This document shows, piece by piece, positions 33,222 to 45,981 of a stretch of 64,000 nt of DNA. Both the position numbers and the translations under genes were made by a program. The notes under the pieces were generated by a model. The model was not told the origin of the DNA. It saw nothing but the letters and a program-made list of their open reading frames with translations, and searched no databases. Position 1 is the stretch's first letter. Each line of letters opens with the position of its first letter. The DNA is taken from positions 111,707 to 175,706 of the forward strand of contig JAINUG010000542.1 of the NCBI GenBank assembly GCA_029706075.1. Reading direction: 5' to 3'. The DNA is from Aldrovandia affinis (lineage: Eukaryota > Chordata > Actinopteri > Notacanthiformes > Halosauridae).

Positions 33222-35899
33222 TAGTTTTATAAGCTGTAGCTCTAAATAATTTGTAAATGCACATTTTTCCATTTTGTCATTTTTTTAATTCACATTCAGT
33301 ACCCTCAGTGCTTCTCTGATTGAAAAAAAAGATTTTTATCCATAACCAGATCAGAATGAAAGTGTAACATTTTAGAAATGTAAATATTGCATTTAGTTTT
33401 TTTAACCCTTTTTTAATTTCCACATGCCACCCGTGATGACCCCCGGTGTCCGGGGCAGACGCGTGGCGCGGGGCGCGTGTGTCTGGTCACCGTTCCGACC
33501 GGGTCTTGTCTCCTGGCTGTAGTGCACTGATCAAATCTGTTCCTCCTCCAACCTCCGCATTAGCCCCTCCGATACCCTCATTATACTGCCGCTAATTACA
33601 AATTCTCAAGTCGGTGCCAAGCATTAAAATAAGACAGTGCACTGATATGGCATAATATCCTATTAATGAACACTCTAAATTCAAACTCAGGTCAGCTGCT
33701 CATTTCGCGTGCCTGTCGCTGATCTAAAGGGGGGTGACCTTCTTTAAAAATGCACAGACTGATTTGAAGGGAAAGAAGCCCCAGGCAAGCTCAATGTTTT
33801 ACTTGTTTAATTTTTTCCAGCAATTATTGATGTAATATTGTGATGATGGAGGGAGCAGGATTATTTTAAGGTTCAAATGTAAAGATTCCGCCGAGTATAA
33901 TTTGTCTGTTGACCGGCACGGTCTTCTCTCCCCCTCGTCTTCCTCCTTCTCCTCCTCCTTCTCCTCCTCCCTCTCTCTCTCTCTCTCTCCTCCCTCTCTC
34001 TCTCGCTCTCTATCTCTCTCCAGGGTGAATCCAGGCTATTTGCATTCGCTTGTCACAACATCGTGAGAAACAAGTCATCCACCCCCCATATTGTCGTTCT
34101 TCCCTTGCGCACCACGTTTTAATGCATGCTGTCAAACAGGAGAGAGATGGATACTTCTTTTTTCGCTACCCTCTTTAAATCGGACAGGGGGATGCAAATG
34201 GACACGTTTAACGTGATTGCGCGCGGACGTGATAGATGTGGCGGCTGAGTTCGGTCCCACTTTCCTGTGCTAATCTGTGCCTGTACTACTCTGTGGAGTT
34301 GACCTTGTCTTGGGCTGACGGGAGGTTGTAGAAATGCACTTTTGTATTTTGAACAGCTGCACAGCGCGGTGCTCACCTCTGACTTGCGAAAAAACCCATC
34401 TGGTTAAAAACCAAACTCCCCTTGTTTAATTTAACCCCAAAAAACCCCATTATGAAATAACTGAAATCATGTATTCACTGACAAATGGTCACATTGCAAT
34501 AGTGTGCAAGATACAAGATAGCCGTTTAATGGTTTTAATAGTTTTGCTATAGGATTATGTCCCCCCCCAGTGGGGTTTGTTATATTTATTTGGGGGGTAC
34601 ATCAGCAGCCAGTGTGTTCTGTTAGAATAAGCACATCATTTCCAGACTTTACTGTAATCTGTAATACACTACCTATGGTGTACCTGTGTTTGATGACAAA
34701 TCCCGTTTTGGCAGATATTGTGAGGCGTGTCACACTGTGTAAAATGCTCACACCTATCCCGGTATCGTGGTGTGATAAAACAGCAGGCCATGTCCCAGCT
34801 GCTGAAGCAGTGTGTTGGCACGTCGACGGTGGGGGTCAGTCTGTGGGACCCACGCTGGTCTCCTGGTCACCAGGTCCACAGCCATGGTTTCCCCAGTTAC
34901 GGGTGGTACACTCTCGTTCCGGAACACTGGTGGACTGCCCCGAGACCCACAGTTATGCATGTGTGAGCAGGCCTGCTTGAAAGGCCCAATCCTCCGGGGC
35001 AATGTCCTCTCACAAGGACCCGGATTAGTTTAGAGGGGGGGTTGAGGTAGGGGCAGTACGGATAGACGTATGCAACCAGCAGTTGTTATATTTTTCTTCC
35101 GGGGTGGTGTCTTCCATAGTCTCATTCGCATGTACATTGACAGTTTCTCTTCAGTGTACTATAAATCGAGCGCTCCTGATTTAGATCATCATCGGCTTTT
35201 CTATTCTTATTTGACATTTTCCCCCCACGGGAAGTGGTGAGAGAAAGAGCCAACCAAGGCTCTAGGCCCCATTCAGACGTGGGGAGTTTAGAGACAGAGA
35301 GATGGATGGACAGAAATATGGGGAGGGAGAGAAAGATAGAGAGAGAGCGCAGGGGAGCCGGGGGTGTTGGGTGGGGTGGGAGTGGTTTTCAACATTGGAA
35401 CGTCTTCATTCAGGAGGGTCACACTTCATATCCTGATATAAGCTGAATTTATCGTGCAGCACGGCCCCTGGGGGATCAATAAACACGACCTCCATAAAGA
35501 AGTGGCACGGCAGCGTACGCCGTATGCAAATGAGTCCGCGAAGGGGCTGGATCAGCGTTAGCAGAGCTGCCGCACCGCAAGGCCGCCCCCCTCCACCTCG
35601 CCATCCCCCCCTTGCGTGCCTCGCCCTCGACCCTGCACCCTCCTCACAGGGAGGAGGCAAGGGTGCCAGCGGGACAGAGGGTCACCTCTGTCGAAAGGTG
35701 AGGGAGGCCCACTGTGTCCCCCTCCCGCCACACGGCGCCGATCCCCCACCGCAAAACGCCGAGTCAGCTGATGCTCAGGGTTACATGACCGTGCGCTGGG
35801 TTCTATCCCCCACCCCAGGGCTTATTACGTCATGTGTCCATCATTTCGACCGGAAGCAAGAGCGCTCTTGACAACTAGACTACACTTCTCATGAGCATG
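33222..35899. other. Unique non-coding sequence, candidate conserved elements, one CT tract
   Basis: No coding exon. 33530-33900 has a conserved-element-like texture (GCCGCTAATTACAAATTC, ATATCCTATTAATGAACA). 33930-34022 is a CT/CCT tract. 34030-34400 is unique. 35230-35380 is GA-rich, and 35540-35760 is C-rich with an open frame that shows no domain. Confidence 0.35.
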
Positions 35900-36413
35900 C
35901 AGGTAATTGCCAAAATAAAATAAACACCAACATAAGGTGTCTTAATAGGGTGTTGGGCCACCACGAGCCGCCAGAACAGCTTCAATGCGCCTTGGCATAG
36001 ATTCTACAAGTGGCTGGAACTGTATTGGAGGGATGCAACACCATTTTTCCAATGATGAGTAATTCCATCATTTGGTGTTTTGTTGTTGGTGGTGGAAAAC
36101 ACTCTCTCAGGCCTCGCTTCAGAATCAGTGTTAAATTGGGTTGAAATCTGGTGACTGAGACAAACATGGCATGTGGTTTATATCATTTTCATGTTCATCA
36201 AACCATTCAGTGACCACTCATGCCCTGTGGATGGGGGCATTGTCATCCTGGAAGAGACCACTCCCATCAGGATATAAATGCTTCACCATAAGATGAAGGT
36301 GATCACTCAGAATGGCTTTCTAAACCATGCCAGGAAAATTCACTCCACACTATAATAGAGCCGCCAGAACCCTTCATTTACTCAAGAGTTTCCTTTACTT
36401 TGGCAGCTACCTG
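35900..36413 (-). mobile_element. Half-transposase Tc1 derivative, both ends present
   Basis: The left end CAGGTAATTGCCAAAATAAA and right end TTTGGCAGCTACCTG are inverted repeats, with TA at 36414-36415; the left TA has decayed. The minus strand codes for LNPIE-less, stop-interrupted remains of the Tc1 C-terminal half, including the region equivalent to the FQDDNAP block (near 36230-36250). Structure and length (514 bp) match the copy at 32698. Confidence 0.85.
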
Positions 36414-37075
36414 TATTTCTAATTATCTTTAACAAAATGTCAAAAAATGTTTTCAAAACCCACAAACAGAGTTCAGTCAGAGTGGCAAGTAAAGGAATTT
36501 GCAGGGGGTTGAGGGATAGGAGCTTAAAATTCCCAGTTAAATTCTCCAATCAAATGTTCACAAAAAACAGAGGATAACAGTGTGCAGGACTGTTTGTATT
36601 TTTCTCACCTTTGTAAATCTGTAAAGTCTAAATTTATTTGTCTCTCCACAATGGGCCATTTCATGGCTGTGAAGGGATTGTAGTGGACTGTGTTATTAGG
36701 AATGCACTACACGGAGAATGTCATCAAATTACCGAGCGCCGTTAGCCACTCTCTGAATCTGTTATCATCAAACTGAATTGAATTTGTAATGAATTAAATG
36801 GGTTTTTTTACGGTGAGCATTCTTTGCTTTTGTGTTTTTCCAATTGGCTGTTTTATGATTGTTTACCATGGCACATATTGCTAGTTTTTTTATTCTAACA
36901 GCGTGGAACGTGATTCCATGGTTCCATGGTTTTGGATCCATATTTGGAATCCAGAAAGATACCTGTTTTGATCTGGGATGAAACAGTTCCCAAACTGGTC
37001 TGTTGTGTGTAAGCACACCTGAGGTAGACTGTGCACACCTGTTTGTTTTCTGTTGATTATCTATTCAACTTTTTG
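36414..37075. other. Unique non-coding sequence
   Basis: No gene or repeat recognised. Confidence 0.4.
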
Positions 37076-37195
37076 GGGGGGATTTGGGACACCTGGCCAG
37101 AACCAGGATAGCGCAGCCAGGGCTCGAACCCAGGCTGCAGTGGGCAACCTGCACTTACAACAAGTGCCTTTACCGGTTGCGCCATCCGGGGGCCC
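37076..37195 (-). mobile_element. tRNA-derived SINE, 5' part
   Basis: The minus strand reads GGGCCCCCGGATGGCGCAAC, CGGTAAAGGCACTTGTTG and the B box GGTTCGAGCC (complement of 37121-37130), then TGGTTCTGGCCAGGTGTCCC. Same head type as 27398-27500 and related to the SINEs at 15930 and 31788. The 3' part is missing. Confidence 0.75.
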
Positions 37196-37849
37196 ATCTG
37201 AAAATATTTAATAGTCACCTGCTGGATCACAATTAGAAAGGGTGGGGGGCGGTGGCTTGGGACCAAGTAAAGGGAACTGAAAGAGAGGAAGACGGGGAGG
37301 CTCTAAGAGTAAGAAAAGAAGGGAGGAGGGAGAGAGAGAGCATACAGGGATGCTGGCTGGCTCTGTCTGCCTCTTGGCACGCGGGGTTGCCAAGTTGTAG
37401 GATTTACCTCAGAGCCTGCGGGTTTCATAATGGAGAGACTTTATTGATGAGGGAACCCAGAGGAAGGCTGCAGGAGGACCGATGTTTCTGTGGCGATGGG
37501 GGAGGAGGAAAAACGGGGTGAATCATTCAGATATCAAGTATTCAGATAGAACCTCCAGTGTGGAGACAGCAAGCCCTGAAGAGACACTCCATGACTGGCA
37601 GATACAGTACTTCCACAGAATGGTATGGGGGGGAGCTATTTAGGACTTGAATTGGGAGAAAAGAAAGATTTATTTGAATAGACTCAGCGAAAACGAAAAG
37701 AAACAACTAAAAAGTAACTGTCGGCTGCTAGGGAAATGTAAAACAGAAAAGTGATACTTTTTTGTTATTTATTGTGACCTCGGCTTTGGCACAAGCATTC
37801 CCTAATGGCATCATATATTTGCGTAAACTTCAGAAGTATATTTACTGAA
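37196..37849. other. Unique non-coding sequence
   Basis: G/A-rich toward the left, no gene recognised. Confidence 0.4.
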
Positions 37850-37945
37850 GGAATTTAGGTTATGCACCTTGCTCAAGGCTACAAACTGGGAATCGGACCT
37901 GCATCCTTGCGTTACAGGCCCAGTTTCCTAACCATTATACCCCTG
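37850..37945 (-). mobile_element. V-SINE-like head fragment
   Basis: The minus strand reads GGGTATAATGGTTAGGAAAC, then GCAGGTCCGATTCCCAG (B-box-like) and CCTTGAGCAAGGTGCATAAC. This matches the tRNA head and following body of the SINE at 4879-5113. No tail is present. Confidence 0.65.
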
Positions 37946-38349
37946 CTTTGCTAGGACTGTCAGAGGATCTGTCGAGGTCTTACTGGAAGTCATTGTGGTG
38001 ATCTGGTTGGGTTGTGTAAATCACCATGTAAATCAATAGATACCAAACACACACACACATACACAAACATACATGTACAGAATAAATCCAAAATGGTGGT
38101 ACACTAACACACACTCCTAAAGCACTACCTGTCCGATGCAGCACACGTGCTCCTTCAGTGTTGAATTGGCCCAGTGTGCAGTGTTACCTTTTTAGCTGGG
38201 GCAACAGGGCCATTTCTTAGAGAATGGCTGCACACAAATACATTATTCCAGTATGAAATGACAATTACCCATGTTACCACTACAAATTGGCTTGAGATGT
38301 GCTGAAATGTGGAGGACGTGAGCTTTTCATCAGTGATCTAATGAATTAC
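37946..38349. other. Unique non-coding sequence
   Basis: A short CA run at 38048-38062, otherwise nothing recognised. Confidence 0.4.
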
Positions 38350-39381
38350 ATTTTTTTTTCTCAATTGCTTACACACAAAAAGAACACTATGGACACGGTG
38401 ATCAAAAACTTAAAAGCCTAAAAAAGAGCCGTAAATAACAGATAGTCTTTTTGAAAAACTATAAGCACATTTTGCTTGTTTTCACCTAAATTGAATTCTC
38501 AAATAAACACAATTCCCCTCATTCAGTGCATTTTTCATGAATAAAATCTCTTGTCTTAACATGGAAAGCGCTGCCATTCAAAATGTTAAACAATTAAACT
38601 GGCCGCACTCAGTCCTCTCAGGTGTAAACACAACTTTTTCCCAATTGCTTAAATACAGTTCTTGAGACAGTGTCTACATTCTCAAAACAGTAAGTGCAAA
38701 CCCCACAACAGTGTAATGCGTTTAGTGAAACAGCAAAATGCTCTAAAACAATCAAAACGCTTAACACAGGTTCCAGAAGCATATAGTTATATGGAACTGT
38801 AAACCATTGTCCCATAATGAAAACCTGTCTTTATCAGTGTTTACACAAAGGCAATCAATTTACTGTGTGTTACTGTAGCATCAATATGACACAGTCAACC
38901 CAGAGTGTATGCTGCTTTACCTTATAGATTATGTGCTGTATACATAAATGGAGTCCCTACCAAAAAACAATCAACAAAAAAACAGCAAATCTCTACACAT
39001 TTATGCAAGCACAGCATATTTTACATTTACGGTGTGATGCAAAATATGCCTTGCTTCCATAAATATGCAAATATTTGGTGATTTTTTGCAATCACTTCTG
39101 CAATCACATTTTTGTAGAGGGACTGAAAATAGTGTTGCTGTCAATAACGATGTTGCCACGCACAAAATTCTCAACATGTCACATATTCTTGTTCACATCA
39201 CACCTGGTATTGCCCCTTCCGATGCACTGAGGGAAATATCTCTTCACAGCCACATGGCACCCAGCAGAGCCATTTGATCTTTGAGCGGTCAAAGACCTTC
39301 CACCTCCACGCTGAGAAGAACTCCTCAATTGGGTTGAGGAAGGGGAATAGGGTGCAGGGAATCTAAATCCTTCGGCGGCAG

Positions 39382-40824
39382 TGTTATGTTTTGCATGTTT
39401 GTTCGGTTTGTTTTTGTACTTTGTTTATTTTGCATTCATCATTCTCGTTTCATTCACGTTCTGTTCCCCCGTCTGTCATTGTTCCTGTTTGTTTCGAGAT
39501 CTACTCCTTGTCTTTGTCATGCACTTCCGGAAATTCTAGTTTTCGGTTTTTCTGTCTAGTAATCTCGTTTTACTTCCTTCTTTCTTCCTATAACACTTTG
39601 TATATATTAGTTAGATGTATATAGTACTAACCTACTAATCTACTAACATTAGGCATTTAGATTTAGTTACTAACATTACTAATTACTAATGATCTCACGC
39701 TTCTATCTATCGCTATCATTTTCTCTCTCGTTGTCCTATCCCTGTACACTTCTCACATTTCACTTCATTTGCACGCAGATTTCTATATGCGTTCCTCCCC
39801 TTCGAACTGTGCACGTGTCTGCCTGCTCTTCCAGGTTGTATATTGTCTATGTGTCTGTGTTATTCCCAGTCCATGTCTTTTAGCTAATCCCACCTCCTGT
39901 TTTGTATTAGCCCACCTTGTGTTCCTGCACCCCTTCCTTCTCTCCTTCCAGTCACACCTGATTTTGTACCTTTGCTATTTTTGACCCCTGTTTCCCTTCC
40001 CCTGCTTGTATATAAGTTCGTGTTTATGTTCACCTGTGTTTCATTCCCTGCCTTAGGGAAAAACTGTTCAGATGGCGATTGATAGTAAGCCAGAGTCTTC
40101 TTTTCCAGGAGAGACGAGACACCCCTTCCAGTCACATTCTGTTTGTTTGCCTGATTTCTTTGTCCCCAAGAATTTTGACTATTGTTTGTTTCCCCTTCCC
40201 TGACTTGGTTTTGACCAGTTTGTCCTGCCTGAATTAAATGCAGTTCCTAATCCTGATGTTTATGTTCTATGTTCTGGCTGGATGAAAGAGATGAAAGAGA
40301 TGTGATAGCTGTTGGGGGGCTGGGTCTTTGTTGGCAGAGACTTGTTGTTCCAGCCTCTCAGAATACTGTCGTTTGGCCTCCTTAATAGCCTTGGAAAACG
40401 TGTACCTAGCGTTGATCTTCATTCCCTGTGCCGAGTGATAGTAAGCCAGAGTCTGAAAGTATCCCAGTCTTGCTTCCCAGGCAGACACCTCCACTGCTTC
40501 TCTGTTGCTGTTTTTTTAACACTTCAAATGAATAACAGCATTTGCCCAGAGCCGCACGGGGACTGCGCGATTCTGTTTGTTTGCCTATTCTGATTTCTTG
40601 GTTTTGACTTTTGGATTGTTTGTTGACTACTCTCTGTGTATTTTGATTTTGTACCTTTGCTACAAATCCCTCCACCTATCGTCTGACTTCTGGTTTTGAC
40701 CCCTGCCTGAAAACACAAGACAGAAGAGAGAGAAAAGTAAACGTTCCTTTTTGCCTAATCCTGATCTGTCGTCACCCTGGGTCCTTATCCCTCGTCCCTG
40801 ATGTTTAGCAACTCAAGATAATCA
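39382..40824. mobile_element. LTR-like insertion with 5-bp target duplication
   Basis: The insertion starts TGTTATGTTT and ends AATCA, matching the TG...CA rule for LTRs, and the pentamer GGCAG is directly repeated at 39377-39381 and 40825-40829. Inside, T-rich sequence is partly duplicated: TTCTGTTTGTTTGCCT occurs at about 40133 and 40572, TTTTGTACCTTTGCTA at about 39964 and 40649, and CCTAATCCTGAT near 40247 and 40756. This suggests two degenerate LTRs or a rearranged solo LTR. No gag or pol frame is visible. Confidence 0.55.
40267..40494 (-). pseudogene. LINE ORF2 linker fragment inside the LTR-like region
   Basis: A minus-strand frame reads KINARYTFSKAIKEAKRQYS and ERLEQQVSANKDPA. This resembles the segment between the endonuclease and reverse transcriptase of fish LINE proteins, where K.ARY.F.KAIKEAKR.Y and SAND.ASVW patterns are usual. 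It is short, has no catalytic residue, and sits between the two T-rich duplicated blocks, so it was either captured or is a separate nested insertion. Confidence 0.55.
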
Positions 40825-41054
40825 GGCAGCAAACCATTCCATGACGAGAGCAGAGCAGTGAAAACTGACATTGTCCAAAACTACAACGGTAGCAGTGTTT
40901 TTCATTTATCTCACCAGTGTGTAATTGGTCTTCAGTAGAGTCTGTTCATTTGATGGCAGGTTTGTCATTTTGGTCAAGTGTCATTACGGCGTAAGCATAA
41001 TTTTGAGAAAAGATCGTTTTGAATAGTTGAGGAATTTTTCCAAAACGGTTGACT

Positions 41055-41145
41055 GACTGTGTGTGTGTTTGTGTGTGTATGTGTGTATGAGTGTTTGTGT
41101 GTGTATATGTTTGTGTGTGTGTGTGGGGGGGTGTGTGAGTGTGTC
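41055..41145. repeat. (GT)n microsatellite
   Basis: GT-rich tract with TATG interruptions and a short G run. Confidence 0.9.
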
Positions 41146-42867
41146 TTCATCCCACTCCCTGGCCCCTCTGGATGAGAGCTCATATGTAGTGCAGGGAGCA
41201 CATGGTCAAGTGTGCAGTAGATGGGAAGGGAAAATTGCTGTTGCTTGTTCTGTTTGCAGAAGTGCACACATGTGGTGGGGGGAGAGAGGGGGTCAGGCTA
41301 CATGGTTCTGGTCTCTTTGTGATTGATATCATTTAAAGCACCAGAATAATTTTTACAGGAAAAAAATACACAAATGCACATGTCCCACAACCACAGTGTG
41401 CCGAACGGCGTGACTGATCAGGTGATACTGCTGTCATGGCGGAATCTTGGGGGGGGGACAGGTAGTTTTTTTGCGGGGCCTCCATCCTGATATTCATCCA
41501 CCACGTATTAGCAGGCCACACAGTGCATCACGTTGAGTGCAGACTACTTATGCAGACTTTGCCTGCCTGGCTGCATCGTTAGTTTTATTTACTCGTCTGA
41601 CGTTTATGAATCCAGGCCAGCCAATCGGGCAGGGGTCAGCAGCAGGGGGCTGGACAGAGAGAAAATGTAGAAACAAATCTGCAACGGAATTGCACAAACA
41701 GAGTGTTTACAATAATGTTAGTGATACATTTCTGCGTCCAATGTTGACTTTTTTTGTTTGTGTTTGATATGAGTTTTGGGAGACTACTGGGCCATCCGGT
41801 CCACGCCCGTGTCCTCCCGGTCAGGCGCGCCCACCCCTCAGGGCGTGACTATGCACGGCAAGGTCAGAGAGCGTGGGACGGAGCCAGCAGGGAAGGCAGG
41901 TGCAGTTTTCAGGGGGAGTTTGGGCCTAGTGTGTCAGCACATTCCCGCAGCAGACCAAGGTGCCCCTCACCATAGGACGGTGCCCCCACCCCTGCTAACC
42001 ATCCTGTCACGGCCTCAGCATGCCCGGTCCGATCTGCCAGATCAGACTGCGACCCAAAGCAGGAGCCTCGCCCCCACCCTACCCCGCCAGTGGCGTCCCA
42101 AACAGCTCAGCTTTCGCGATGCGTTCACACCTCTGAACCACAGACGCACAGAGCCCGTTCTGATGCCCTCCCTTCGCCCAGACACACACTATGCGTGCGC
42201 AACGTGCCCCCTTGGTTTAATTATTTATTTATTTAACCATTTTTCTCTCTCTCTTTAGATACCTGCCACGAATAAAATTAATTCAAAATTAATAACACGC
42301 AGCATTAAGGGCTATTGATCTTTCCGGCGACTGGGGCGACCACCGCAACCCGTGGCGTTGATTGTCACGGCTGGCACGATCTGTGCGGAACACGTGTCGA
42401 ATTTTACAAGATAACAGGGTTTTTTTTTTATCTCCGTGCTGGGCCGTTTGATGCAGCGGGCGGGTGTGACAAGTAAGAGAGAGGCGTTGCGTTTCCGCCA
42501 CCATTTTTTGGACGTGGCTGTGGGAGCACACATTTACGCACACGTGAAAGCAAGTGAGTCCATTTTGTCTTGATTGTCACCGTTACAAACCCAAAAGAAC
42601 TCGGTGAGCTGGGGGGGAGAGTTCAGATTGATCTTGGATGGATAGATGTGTAACAGAAATATGTACAGCAGTTAATATGGAGGTACAGCCTCGAAGAGGG
42701 TTATCTAAATGAAGTGTTGCAATGAAGCAAGAAATGAATAATATCTTTGTGGTGCTTTTCGAGCCCCGCATTACTTTCCCCACCAGAGCAACGGCAGGTC
42801 TTAGGAACATAACCGGGCGTCTCTGGCCCTCCAGCCCTCCCCTGTTCTCTATGCCTCTCTCCCACTT
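41146..42867. other. Unique non-coding sequence
   Basis: No gene recognised. 41760-42200 is GC-rich; its 160-codon plus frame has no recognisable domain. A short T run occurs near 42420. Confidence 0.35.
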
Positions 42868-42912
42868 TCCCTGTGTGTTTGTGTGAATGTTTATGTGTAT
42901 GTGTATGTGTAT

Positions 42913-42943
<31 letters not shown>

Positions 42944-43063
42944 CCTGCTCCTATGTGTGCGTGTGTGTGTGTGTGAAAGCAAAGGTGTATTATTGAGTGT
43001 GACTATACCTCTCCCCTCTCTTTCCCTCCCTCTCTCTTTCTTTCACTCTCCCTCTCCCTCTCC

Positions 43064-43106
<43 letters not shown>

Positions 43107-43112
43107 CTCCCA
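42868..43112. repeat. (GT)n tract followed by (CT)n tract
   Basis: (GT)n with GTATGT units at 42868-42976, unique spacer, then (CT)n at 43008-43112. Confidence 0.9.
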
Positions 43113-44004
43113 CCATCATTACTGGCTGGATACCCCCGTGGGGAGGAAAACTTTATCAAATTCTCCGTAACCTGTCAAGCAGAACCCATTTTCCTCCCGA
43201 TGCAATTAACTGCTCCAACATTTACAATGATATGATTACAGCCACTTTGGCAAAGTCGGGGGGGGGGGATATTAGGCATCAGCGAGGGGTGATCGTAATG
43301 GTCGTATTTTCGAGAGACTTGCATTTTCTTTGAGCAAATAAACTGCTACTAGATTCTCCTTAGGCATTAAAAACCAATGCAGTGGAACCCTCAATAACAA
43401 ACACCGCCAACAACTTTTCTTTTCTCCTCTTTTTTGTTTTAAATTTGGCTCCTGTTATCCCCCCCTTTTTTTTTTCTTACAAAACCCCAATTAATTAAGC
43501 CTTTCAGAGGCATGTAATTAGAAACATTAGCAAGTCGTAAAATTGCCACAAGTCTCTAAATTATGCGCAGGCCCTGGGCGATTTGTTTTTAATTCCCTCT
43601 TTTTTTGAAGACAAAGACACTGTGGGGTCCAATGCATCTCCATGGCGGCTCACTGTTCCCTTCTGCCTGCTTGTTTTTCGGGCCTTCGCCCAGCGAGTGA
43701 CTCAGCTTCTGCTGTGCGCCCGAGTTTCCTGCTTCTCTGGAAGCGACCGAGGTTTAACACCGAGGTTTAACACTACACCCGAAGTCGCTTGGCCCGCACC
43801 ATGCAGCCCGGGCCTTGGGGTCCTGCCTGTTTCCCCGTGCCATCTGGAGGCTCACCTGCACAGGAGGATTCTGGGACACCTCCATTTGGAAGCCAGGTTT
43901 GGAATGCTGCGTCAGTGCTGAGCAGTGGCTGGCGGGTTAGCACAGTTGGCAGTTACCATGGCAGTGTGTTGCCATGGCATTGGCAGATTGAAGGGAACCT
44001 GAGG
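43113..44004. other. Unique non-coding sequence, candidate conserved element
   Basis: A G run at 43258-43268. 43470-43580 (CCCCAATTAATTAAGCC, GGCATGTAATTAGAAAC) is a strong candidate for conserved non-coding DNA. The 112-codon frame at 43583-43921 shows no domain. Confidence 0.4.
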
Positions 44005-44310
44005 GGGGGTGTGTGTGTGTGTGTGCGTGCATGCATGCATGCATACGTGCGTGCATGCGTGTGCGTGCGTGTGTGTGTGTGTGTGTGTGCGTGTTGTTGG
44101 TCGGGGTGGGAGGGCAGTCAGACCTGGCACAGGCATTGGAAGGTCCTACCCAAAATGCGAGTGACAGCGGAGGAGACAATGGGAGTCTAGTCTCTATTCT
44201 CAGCCTGACGAGCACAGGCCCTCAACCACAAAAGCACAAGGCAGCAGCAGCCAAAGGATTGTTATGTGAAGAGTTTTGTGTGTGTGTGTGTGTGCGTGCG
44301 CACAGGCGAC
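44005..44310. repeat. (GT)n/(GCAT)n alternating tract and a second (GT)n
   Basis: 44009-44095 alternates purine and pyrimidine almost throughout (GTGTGT, GCATGCATGCAT, GTGCGT), a sequence type able to adopt Z-DNA. A second (GT)n run is at 44276-44300. Unique DNA lies between. Confidence 0.85.
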
Positions 44311-45981
44311 CAGTGAAAAGGTCAGAGGAATCGGTGGCACAAAGCACCTCAAACCTTGAGCGCGCATGTAGCACGAGGAACTAATCATATGGCCTATCAG
44401 CCCAGCGCTCCGTAACCCTGTAATAACCATATTCCATTGTTTCTGTTTTCCGCCTGCCGTGGAAAAGGGCGATATTGATTTGCGTCCCCACATATTGAAA
44501 CCAGTTATTGATTTTCTTTCTGTTCTGGGGTGGGGGGGCTCTGTTCCACTGAAGGAGACGTCTTCAGAATTCCTCCGTGGAGAGGATCTGAAAAGAGCAG
44601 CCCGTGGAAGGCAGCCGCCTGGAATGTTTTGTCCGGGAGCTGATGAGCGGTGAATTAAGGGCTCGGGGCCATGCATTCAATGGCTGACTTTCAGCTAATG
44701 GTGACAGGCAAGGGACGCGCCTTTTCCCCCGCTCAAAACATTCACCTGGACCCTGCCATCCCATGACCCTTTATTTCCGACACTCTTGGCATGCATGCTG
44801 GAGAGGGGCCCGAGAGGAATTTTAGCCGGAACGTCAGGCAATCTCGTCCGGACGACAAATCATTTCCGCTTACTGCCCATTTACAGGTACATACAATGTC
44901 CTCTCTTTCATTCAGCACAGGTTAAAGCCAGCTCAGATAAACCATAAATTGTCAGGGATAATGGCAAAAGATCAGTCAGATTAAATGGATTTCCTCGGTT
45001 TTCTTTATGCGGGGAGCAGTGATATTTTTCAGGGAGATTAAACCCCCCCCCCCCATATTGTGGTGGGGCCTCTGGGATCAGTTGGGGGCAAACGCCACAG
45101 AGGTGGTGTTATCTAGCAGAGCCTGTGGGAGCACAGCATGAGGGGGGTGGATGGGGGTTCAAGGAACAACAGGGACTGATTCAATCTATGCTCCCTGAGT
45201 CACTGCTCCTCTCTGCTCCCCTCTGCTCCCCTGTGGGACCAGAGTCAGATTTGGTCAACTCCCTCATTGACAGTCATTTTACTGGTATGACATATACGAC
45301 ATATCTGAATCTCCAAAGCATTGGACATGTGCCCAAAGACATGGAGGATGGCGTTTTACACTCCTCCCTAAATAAAATGAAAAGTTATGCATGCCGTGAA
45401 CCGTGGTACTGCGAGGGCTTTGGCCTTCCTCAGCCGATGCTGTCTCCAAGGCGTTGCTGTGTTCAGGATTGCGTGTGTTCCACTTGCGTTTGCAACATAT
45501 TTGGCACCTTGTGGCGGCTGACATCCTTGCATAAATGGCCCCTTGTAAGACATGTTTTTTTATACTTTCACGCTTCTTGTTGCTGCGACAGTGAAATTCA
45601 TTGTGACAGTGAAACATAACCCCCACCCCCTATTCAAATCCAGCCACTGCCGAGTCGCTAACCGGTAAACCAGGTTACTTTATCTGACCACGGACCATAA
45701 CCTAATTATGCATGAGGTTATGTGGTCCCATTCTCTACTTCCTACTCTTAGTGCCCCCAAGACAGGAAGGGAGACTAAAGGCTATATCCCCCCCATTTCC
45801 TCTCCATCCCTCAGTGCTGTTCCACTGCCTGCTCCCATTTCCCCAGGAGCCTGGAGGACAGACGTCGACAGGGCAGCCTGATGGGCACACATCGACAGGG
45901 CAGCCTGATAGCCCCCCCGACGTACACAAGAGATTGTATCGGGGCTACAGAAGCATGACATTTTAAAGGGGTGTGTCAAAC
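44311..45981. other. Unique non-coding sequence
   Basis: No exon supported. The 164-codon plus frame at 45125-45619 has no recognisable domain and unusual Cys content. 44560-44960 might be conserved non-coding DNA. A poly-C run is at 45042-45053. Confidence 0.35.

Larger units (their letters stand above)
38350..41040 (-). mobile_element. Mariner-like DNA transposon remnant, split by an LTR-like insertion
   Basis: Left part 38350-39381 is AT-rich and, near 39180-39370 on the minus strand, codes for a stretch resembling FLNPIEEFFSAWRWKVFDR, the acidic block of a Tc1/mariner-superfamily transposase. Right part 40825-41040 (GCAGTGAAAACTGACATTGT) seems to continue the same element. Between them lies a 1443-bp insertion (39382-40824). 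The outer ends are not well defined. The assignment rests on one protein block and recalled family texture, so it is moderate. Confidence 0.5.

Noticed and set aside
41776..42258. 160-codon plus frame in GC-rich DNA
   Set aside because: GC-rich sequence has few stop codons; no domain or exon structure was recognised.
45125..45619. 164-codon plus frame in unique DNA
   Set aside because: No recognisable domain, no convincing splice sites or neighbouring exons, and normal for chance ORFs in a 64-kb window.
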